Origin: Streptomyces sp. NBC_01439 | GTDB lineage: Bacteria; Actinomycetota; Actinomycetes; Streptomycetales; Streptomycetaceae | Length of the DNA: 64,000 nt | Assembly (NCBI RefSeq): GCF_036227605.1 | Contig: NZ_CP109487.1 | Span: 868,001 to 932,000 of the forward strand | Direction: 5' to 3' | Shown: positions 58,651 to 64,000 of the stretch, in pieces | Layout: every line of letters begins with the position of its first letter | Numbering within the stretch: position 1 is the first letter of the stretch | Notes under the pieces: generated by a model | The model's input: the letters and a program-made list of their open reading frames with translations, nothing else | Told to the model about the DNA's origin: nothing | The model's database searches: none | Position numbers and translations under genes: made by a program

Positions 58651-59032
58651 CGCCGATCTCCATCCCACCGGGCTCTCGGCCCGCACCTGCTGGCTTACGC
58701 CGGCAGGCTACCGGAACGGACCGCCCCGCCCGTGCCCGTCCGCCGGTCTCCACGTGCGCGCCACCGTCTGCCCGAGGGCCGTTTCTTGAGGTGGACGGCG
58801 TCATCGGGAACACGGGGGCGGCGGTGGGCCGTGGGGATCCTCCGGCGGGTTCGATGAGTTCCGCACGGCGGCCATCACCCGAACGGGTGGGTGTGAGCAG
58901 CGCCCAGACCCGGCGGGGCGTGCGCGTCCCCGATCGCTGCGATCGCCCCGCCGATGTTCACGCCGCTCGTCCTTCCCTACGCGGCCCGGGCGCCCCGTGG
59001 AGGGGCGGCCGGGCCGGTCCGGGCTGCTCGGG
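58651..59032. other. 382-bp gap without a supported gene
   Basis: The region between the Sua5-like and PucR-type genes has only short frames of ordinary GC bias and no ribosome site. CGATCG-CTG-CGATCG near 58930-58945 is a small dyad close to the 3' end of the PucR-type gene. I see nothing else. Confidence 0.4.
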
Positions 59033-60274
59033 TCACAGACCGTTGACCCGGGCCATCCTCTCCGCGACGAGCGGCGGGAAGTTCGTCGTGATGGCCCGGC
59101 CCGTTCTGCGGCCCATCCGGGAGTGCTGGAGTCGCACCTGCGCCATCAACCGGCGGGTGCGCAGAGCCATCTCCAGCTCGAAACGGGTACGGGGGTCGCG
59201 CAGCCCCGGCCCGAAGAGCTTCTCCAGCTGCCGCATGCGGTACCGCACGGTCTGGGGATGCACGCTCAAGGCCTTCGCGGCCTCCGGGGCGCCACCGCCT
59301 TCGAACCAGGCGAGGAGGGTCTCCTCCAGCCGCTCGCTCTGGCGTGGGGTCAAGCCGGCCAAGGGCCGCAGCCAATGGGCGGCCAACGCATGGGCCAGCG
59401 GCTGGTCCTGGAGGAGGAGCAGCGTGGAGAGGTGGTCGTCGACGAAGACCGGCCGGGTCTCGGCACCGGGGCGGGCCGGGGTGAGGGCGAGCAGGCGCAG
59501 GGCCCAACGCAGTGAGGACGCCGTGTCCGTCGGGGGAACCGCGTGGCCCACGGCGGCGAAGCGGCCGCGCAGCGGGAGTTCCAGTACGGCGCGGGGGTCG
59601 GGGTCCACGCTCGGGACCAGCAGGCAGGGCTGGCCCGCGAAGACGCCGGCGAGAGAGTCGTCCAGTACGGCCGCCAGTTGCTGCGCCTCGCCGGGGGTCG
59701 CCAGTACGACGCCCCGTACGGCCGGTGGCAGCGGCCAGCCGGCCGCTTCGGCCAGCTCGGTGAGGGACTGCCCCGAGGCAGCCCTGGCGTCGGTGAGCGC
59801 CTTGAACAGTTCTTCGCGCGCCCGGTCGGGCGGTGCGGCAGTCGCGTACCGGTCCGTAGCGGCGTCCGTGGTGGTGTTCGTCGCGGCGACGGTGGCGACG
59901 GTGGCGCTGCGGCGGTCGCGCTGCGTGGGCACGAGGCCGGTGTTCCGCTTCACTTCCCGGGTGAACCCGGGTTTTTCCTCCTGTCTGCCGTCATGTCCGT
60001 CATCGCTCGCCCGCTGGGGACGGGGGCGGCCGTCGCTCGGCTTCCGGTCATCGGATTGCGGGTAGCCGAGAAAGTTGCACAGCGCGTTCTCCACCAACTG
60101 CCTGAGCGATTCGTCGTCGATGGTCTCGTAGTCGTCGACGAGTGCCGTGAAGGCGGGAGTTCCGTGCAGGAGCTCCTTCACTATCTCGTCGGCCAGCACG
60201 GGCAGCTCCCTGCGCAGGATGCGGGTCCACTCGCCTCGGGGGCGGGACCAGATGCGGTTCAGGAGTTCGCACAT
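59033..60274 (-). CDS. PucR/CdaR-type transcriptional regulator, atypical N-terminal half
   Basis: The 413-residue protein ends in a typical HTH_30 (PucR C-terminal) domain: LEETLLAWFEGGGAPEAAKALSVHPQTVRYRMRQLEKLFG near 335-375. Its first 70 residues (EWTRILRRELPVLADEIVKELL ... VENALCNFLG) match Streptomyces PucR regulators, whose next 120 residues normally form a helical YRVGARVAWRR region. Here that part is replaced by a 75-residue low-complexity, charged and Thr-rich stretch (about 73-150), after which homology resumes at LAEAAGWPLPPAVRG. Start ATG 60274 has GAGGAAA upstream. Activator role inferred. Confidence 0.85.
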   Translation of the reverse strand: MCELLNRIWSRPRGEWTRILRRELPVLADEIVKELLHGTPAFTALVDDYETIDDESLRQLVENALCNFLGYPQSDDRKPSDGRPRPQRASDDGHDGRQEEKPGFTREVKRNTGLVPTQRDRRSATVATVAATNTTTDAATDRYATAAPPDRAREELFKALTDARAASGQSLTELAEAAGWPLPPAVRGVVLATPGEAQQLAAVLDDSLAGVFAGQPCLLVPSVDPDPRAVLELPLRGRFAAVGHAVPPTDTASSLRWALRLLALTPARPGAETRPVFVDDHLSTLLLLQDQPLAHALAAHWLRPLAGLTPRQSERLEETLLAWFEGGGAPEAAKALSVHPQTVRYRMRQLEKLFGPGLRDPRTRFELEMALRTRRLMAQVRLQHSRMGRRTGRAITTNFPPLVAERMARVNGL

Positions 60275-60764
60275 CGTTTTCCTCGTTCATGCCGGGGTGA
60301 GGCCTGCCCCGCGGAAGGCAGGAAGCCGACCGCGGGGCATCGCTATCGTCAATCTCCTAGCCGTATGGGCGGGTTGATGCGTCGATCGTGCCTCATGAAG
60401 ACTCCGGTTGCTGCTGTTGCGCCTCAGCCGTGCCTCGTTGCTGTCGTGGGGATCTGGGGGTGGCAGCCAGGACTTGACCTGTCATGAACCCGTCGGAAGG
60501 AGATCTTCCGGATTCTTGGATGCGCCGAGACGCGTTGCGGGAAGTTATCACCTTTCGATAAACCTTGTGGAGATGCTGTGCGCTTCCAGCATGCTGCTCC
60601 TCTCGCCCCGATCCGACGATGCGGCTCCCGGGTCGTACGCAGCCCCCCGGACATCTCGGCGCGGCCAACCACTTCACCGGCCGTGCGTCCGCCCGCCGCA
60701 CCGGTCTGACGGACCGTGCGGCGGGCGGGCCAGGTCGTGCAGTGGTGCGCCGGGGCCCCCGGAA
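60275..60764. other. 490-bp gap between PucR-type and P450 genes
   Basis: No gene is supported. It holds a small dyad CGGAAG-N5-CTTCCG (60493-60509) and an AT-richer patch at 60540-60575 (GTTATCACCTTTCGATAAACC). The terminator of the P450 gene is at 60689-60728. The PucR-type promoter should lie nearest 60280-60400. Confidence 0.45.
60689..60728 (-). terminator. terminator of the P450 gene
   Basis: CCGCCCGCCGCAC (60689-60701) pairs with GTGCGGCGGGCGG (60716-60728); inside it GGTC (60703-60706) pairs with GACC (60712-60715) past a bulged C. This 17-bp stem lies 37 bases after the P450 stop. Confidence 0.8.
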
Positions 60765-62012
60765 TCAGGGGCGGATGCCGTCGCAGGCGATGGGCAGGTG
60801 GCGCGGGCCACGCAGCACCGCGTTCTGGCGGTACGGGGGCGGGTCCTCCAGCAGCCGCGGATTCTCCAGCCGGCGGGCCAACTCGCTCAGGGCCAGCTGG
60901 GCCTCCAGGCGCGCCAGCGGGGCACCGAAGCAGCTGTGGATCCCGCTGCCGAGGCCGAGGTGTTGGATGTCCCCGCGGTCGGGGTCGAAGCGGTCCGCGT
61001 GCTCGAACCGCTTCGGGTCGCGGTTCCCGGAGGCCAGGATCAGCGAGACCGTGGCGCCCTTGGGGATGTTGACCCTGGCCACCTCGATGTCGTCGATCGT
61101 GCTGCGCCGCGGCAGGAGCTGCACGGGGGGTTCGTACCGCAGCAGTTCCTCGACGATCGGGACGGACAGCTGCGGGTCCTCGCGCAGTCGCTGGAGCACG
61201 TCCGGGTGGCGCAGGAGGGTCAGCATGCCGTTCGTGATCAGGTTGACCGTCGTTTCGTGGCCCGCGATCAGCAGCAGCGCCGCCGTACTGATGGCCTCCA
61301 GCGCGCTCATGCCCCCGTCCGGATCCTGACCGGCGGCCGCCAGCTGGGACAGCATGTCCTCGCCCGGCTCCTTGCGCCGCTCCTCGATCAGCCCGGCCAA
61401 GTACATGCCGAGCTCCATCTGCGCGTCGGCGGCAGCCTTCGGCCTCTCGGTGGCGTCCGCGTCCGGATCGGGGTCCAGACTGGCGGCGATGGTGTCGGCC
61501 CAGCCGTGGAAGCGGGGCTCGTCCTCGGGGGGCACGCCCAGGAGCCGGCAGATCACGGTCACCGGGAAGGGGTAGGAGAACTGGTCGACCAGGTCGATCC
61601 GCTCCGGGGAACCCGCGTCGACGATGCCCTCGATGAGGTCGGAGACGATGTCGCCGAGCTCGCCGCGCATGTCGTGGACCTTGTGCGGCGAGTGCGGCGG
61701 CCCGAACGGCCGGTTCGTGATGCGGCGCAGCCGGTCGTGGTCCGGCGGGTCGAGCTTGAGGAACACCGGGGGCAGCGCCGAGTCGCCGCCGTCCTCCTGC
61801 GCCAGCGGATCGCTCGACGGAAGCGTCAGGTTGCGGGGATCGGAACTGATGCGCGGATCGTGCAGCAGGCTCTGTATCTCGTAGTAGGTGCTGACGACGT
61901 ACGGACCGTCCTCGTCGCGGAACACCGGCGTCTTGCGCAGTCCCTCGTACAGCGGGTACGGGTCGGCGCGGGTTGAGTAGTCGAGGATCTGCCGAAGCAT
62001 GGCTTGGCTCAT
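60765..62012 (-). CDS. cytochrome P450
   Basis: The 415-residue protein has the I-helix AGHETT, K-helix EELLRYEPP and haem-binding GSGIHSCFGAPLAR with the Cys near residue 358. The first Phe of the usual FGxGxHxC motif is Leu (HLGLGSGIHSC), an allowed variant. Bacterial class I P450s are soluble and need a ferredoxin partner; none is adjacent. ATG 62012 follows AAGGACG. The gene diverges from the secreted beta-propeller gene over a 380-bp gap with a perfect 17-bp palindrome. Substrate unknown. Confidence 0.92.
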   Translation of the reverse strand: MSQAMLRQILDYSTRADPYPLYEGLRKTPVFRDEDGPYVVSTYYEIQSLLHDPRISSDPRNLTLPSSDPLAQEDGGDSALPPVFLKLDPPDHDRLRRITNRPFGPPHSPHKVHDMRGELGDIVSDLIEGIVDAGSPERIDLVDQFSYPFPVTVICRLLGVPPEDEPRFHGWADTIAASLDPDPDADATERPKAAADAQMELGMYLAGLIEERRKEPGEDMLSQLAAAGQDPDGGMSALEAISTAALLLIAGHETTVNLITNGMLTLLRHPDVLQRLREDPQLSVPIVEELLRYEPPVQLLPRRSTIDDIEVARVNIPKGATVSLILASGNRDPKRFEHADRFDPDRGDIQHLGLGSGIHSCFGAPLARLEAQLALSELARRLENPRLLEDPPPYRQNAVLRGPRHLPIACDGIRP

Positions 62013-62393
62013 GGGGCGTCCTTGTACGGCTCGCGGGATCGGCGGTTCGGGGCCCTCCCCCGTCGTTTTGACACCGGTCTCCGGCCGACTCCGGCTCCCC
62101 GGCTTTCCCAGCATGCACGGAGGCCCCCAGGAGCGCCTGCCGGGCGACGAAACCGCAGGTCACACCCCAAGTACGCACCCGCAGGGCGCACCCCGGGGCG
62201 CACCCCCGGGGCGCACGCCGCGAGCCGCACGCCACCGTTCGGGGCGCGGCAGCGGGCCTTACCGCCCTCGACAGCCCGTCAGCCTCTGCCGCATCATCAT
62301 TCTTGCACTGACAGTGCAAATATGTCGGACGATCTGCTGCGGGCTCACGCCCCCCGCCGCGTCCTCACAGGTCAGCGAATGAAAGGCCTCCGC
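62013..62393. other. divergent P450/beta-propeller promoter region
   Basis: No gene is supported in these 381 bases. The half near the P450 is GC-rich with repeated CGGGGCGCAC-like units (62170-62220); the half near the propeller gene holds the AT-richer operator-like palindrome at 62303-62319. Confidence 0.5.
62303..62319. promoter_or_regulatory. 17-bp perfect palindrome, TetR-type operator candidate
   Basis: TTGCACTG-A-CAGTGCAA (62303-62319) is a perfect dyad with 8-bp arms and matches the shape of TetR-family operators. It lies 75 bases before the propeller start and 291 bases before the P450 start. No TetR gene is in view nearby. Confidence 0.65.
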
Positions 62394-63950
62394 ATGCGCA
62401 CGTTCCTCCGTGTCCTGGCCCTCATGGTGGCCGCCGCCGTGTTACCTCCCCTCACCGCCGCCGCCCCGGCCGGAGCAGTGGCCCTGCCCGCCCCGTCCAT
62501 ACCCGGGGATCCGCGCGGAGCCGCGCTGCCCCGGTTCACCGGTCACGCCGTCGCACCGCGACCGGTCGCCGTCCCCCCGGTCCCGCAGCACCCGTTCATG
62601 GCGGCCAACGGCTCCAGCAACGTGCACGGCGACGCTTATCAGAGCGACACGCACGAAGCGCCCGGCCCCACCGGCCGCGATCTCGCCGTGCGCAGCAGGC
62701 TGCAGGGCGGGCTCTGCGGCTCGGTCACCTTCGACTCGCGGGGACGGATCGTCACCGTCTGCATGACCCCGGGACTCTCCCCCCGGCTGATGCTGCTCGA
62801 TCCGCACGACCTCTCAGCGGTGTCCTCCCTCACCCTGCCCGGGACGGCCGGCACCAGTCCCACGGAGGTCTCCGGAGGTGGCTACTTCTACCTCGACCAG
62901 CTCGACCGTGCGGTCGTCCCCACGAAGGACGGCGCCGTTCAGGTCGTGGCCGTCCGGGGCGACGCACTCGTGACGCAGGCGCGCTACGACCTGGGGCCGG
63001 TGATCGGTACCAGCGGCATCGTGTCCGTCCTCCCCGACTGGTCGGGGAGGATGTGGTTCGTGACCGGCAGTGGGGTGGTCGGCGTCCTCGATCCGGCCAG
63101 CGGCGCGGTCTCCACCCACGCACTGCGCGGGGAGACGATCGCCAACAGCCTCGCGGTCGACGAGTCCGGCGGCGTCTTCGTCGTCAGCGACCACGCCCTC
63201 TACCGCTTCGACTTCGACGCGTCCGCCGAGGGCCGACCCGTCTTCACCTGGCGGGCCCCGTACGAGCGGGGTTCTCGGCAGAAGCCCGGCCAGCTCAGCC
63301 AGGGCAGCGGGACCACTCCCACGCTCATCGGCCCGGCAGCCGGCCCGGGCGGAGGGTACGTCGCCATCACCGACAACGCCGACCCCCGGATGAGGGTGCT
63401 CGTGATGGCGCGCGGGAAGGCCGGGCCCGAGAAGGTGTGCGAACAGCCGGTCTTCGCCCCGGGAAGGGGTGCCGACGAGAACAGCCTCGTCGCCGTGGGC
63501 GGTGACCTCATCGTGGAGAACAACTACGGCTATGTCGTCGGGGACCACGCCCTCTTGAAGGGGATGCTCGGCGGGCGCCAGGTGGACACCGAGCCCGGCT
63601 TGGCCCGGATCCACGTCGACTACGCCGCCCGTACCTGTTCGCTGGCCTGGTCCGACAGCAGCGAACGGGTTCCCAGCGTCGTCAGCAAGGTCTCCCTCGC
63701 GACGGGCCTCCTGTACACCTTCACGCACCCCACCGCCGACGAACTGCGGTCCGCCCGCCGCACGGGCAGCGCTGCGATGCCCGACGCCTGGTACCTCACG
63801 GCGTTGGACGTTCGGACCGGCGAGCGGGTGTGGAGCCGACTGGTCGGCGCGTTGGCATTGCCCTCGCCGCCGCCTCCGCCACCGCCGGCATCGGCATCGG
63901 CATCGGCATCGGCATCGGCGAGGAGGTTGGTCGTGGTGCACGTGCCGTAA
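62394..63950 (+). CDS. secreted beta-propeller-like protein, altered C-terminus
   Basis: The 518-residue protein starts best at ATG 62394 (GAAAGG seven bases upstream; ATG 62379 also in frame). A signal peptide (TFLRVLALMVAAAVLPPLTAAAPAGA) precedes a body with propeller-blade strands: GSVTFDSRGRIVTVC, PDWSGRMWFVTGSGVVGVLDPASG, LAVDESGGVFVVSDHALYRF, LVAVGGDLIVENNYGYV. Similar Streptomyces proteins end with a blade containing LGPDGTAYVATLAGL; here the sequence leaves that pattern after WSRLVG and ends in six prolines and an Ala-Ser repeat (PPPPPPASASASASASA). Its function is unknown; it may be a secreted or wall-bound binding protein. Confidence 0.75.
   Translation: MRTFLRVLALMVAAAVLPPLTAAAPAGAVALPAPSIPGDPRGAALPRFTGHAVAPRPVAVPPVPQHPFMAANGSSNVHGDAYQSDTHEAPGPTGRDLAVRSRLQGGLCGSVTFDSRGRIVTVCMTPGLSPRLMLLDPHDLSAVSSLTLPGTAGTSPTEVSGGGYFYLDQLDRAVVPTKDGAVQVVAVRGDALVTQARYDLGPVIGTSGIVSVLPDWSGRMWFVTGSGVVGVLDPASGAVSTHALRGETIANSLAVDESGGVFVVSDHALYRFDFDASAEGRPVFTWRAPYERGSRQKPGQLSQGSGTTPTLIGPAAGPGGGYVAITDNADPRMRVLVMARGKAGPEKVCEQPVFAPGRGADENSLVAVGGDLIVENNYGYVVGDHALLKGMLGGRQVDTEPGLARIHVDYAARTCSLAWSDSSERVPSVVSKVSLATGLLYTFTHPTADELRSARRTGSAAMPDAWYLTALDVRTGERVWSRLVGALALPSPPPPPPPASASASASASARRLVVVHVP
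63887..63916. repeat. GGCATC tandem repeat at the 3' end of the propeller gene
   Basis: Five copies of GGCATC (63887-63916) encode the Ala-Ser repeat in the plus frame; on the minus strand the same DNA would read Asp-Ala. It marks the point where the propeller sequence has lost its normal end. Confidence 0.85.
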
Positions 63951-64000
63951 CCCGCGATGCACGGGCTCTGCGTGGTCAGGTCCACGCCGGAGACCAGGGT

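Noticed and set aside
63620..63985. Minus-strand ORF under the end of the propeller gene
   Set aside because: Its Asp-Ala repeat and Gly run are the reverse reading of the GGCATC array; no start or family is visible, though a gene entering from the right edge cannot be excluded.

Overview
The window is very GC-rich chromosomal DNA with third-position-GC codon use, many GTG starts, 4-bp stop/start overlaps (ATGA or GTGA) and families typical of Streptomyces or a close relative (SpoIIE-type phosphatase, PucR activator, XRE regulator with a MmyB-like ligand domain, DUF6221-like and DUF2804 proteins, GH15 trehalase-like enzyme). No rRNA, standard tRNA or CRISPR array is visible. The reading suggests an accessory-rich part of a linear Streptomyces chromosome; the species cannot be named from this.

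Layout. 1-1.2 kb: two broken genes (alpha/beta hydrolase, quinone oxidoreductase) and a hypothetical protein. 1.3-7.2 kb: a 5'-nucleotidase, a TetR/amidase divergent pair with three palindromes between them, a ferritin-like gene that looks leaderless and operator-controlled, and a divergent XRE regulator/NAD(P)H oxidoreductase pair. 7.3-10.5 kb: small genes, a decayed IS5-type transposase, a secreted lamin-tail protein and a degenerate stretch. 10.5-19.6 kb: a six-gene, tightly coupled minus-strand operon matching the lipstatin (lstA-F) pathway: two OleA-type thiolases, an OleC-type beta-lactone synthetase, an OleD-type reductase, a C-A-T NRPS and a formyltransferase. It should make an N-formyl-aminoacyl ester of a long-chain beta-lactone, a lipase-inhibitor-type product.

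20.0-25.4 kb: a tRNA-like RNA followed by a co-directional four-gene set (leucine-rich repeat protein, ankyrin protein, MoxR-like AAA ATPase, HExxH/VWA protein). The last three are joined by GTGA overlaps or a short gap. This is the best candidate here for an undescribed system: an AAA/VWA machine with repeat-type recognition proteins and a possible structured RNA partner. 25.5-36.4 kb: a mosaic of ordinary genes including a peroxidase of the Ohr type, a Tat-exported PGRP-type amidase, a NERD-domain superfamily I helicase, a HEAT-like protein, RecQ, and an N-formylglutamate amidohydrolase-like gene.

36.7-43.1 kb: a bacteriocin-type export operon: a double-glycine precursor peptide, then a strong 13-bp hairpin, then a HlyD-like adaptor, a C39 peptidase ABC exporter and a second large ABC protein, the NHLM type of arrangement but with no modification enzyme in view. 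43.1-51.7 kb: a secreted LppX/LolA-like protein, a VanX-type dipeptidase with a good terminator, a cyclase-family hydrolase, a GMC oxidoreductase, an SDR, cytochrome bd oxidase (cydAB) and an internally deleted CatB-type acetyltransferase. 51.7-64 kb: GH15 enzyme, DUF2804 protein, SpoIIE-type phosphatase, beta-carbonic anhydrase, Sua5/TsaC protein, a PucR-type regulator with a rebuilt N-terminal half, a cytochrome P450, and a secreted beta-propeller-like protein. The last two diverge from a perfect 17-bp operator-like palindrome. All function calls are by motif reading; no database search was run.
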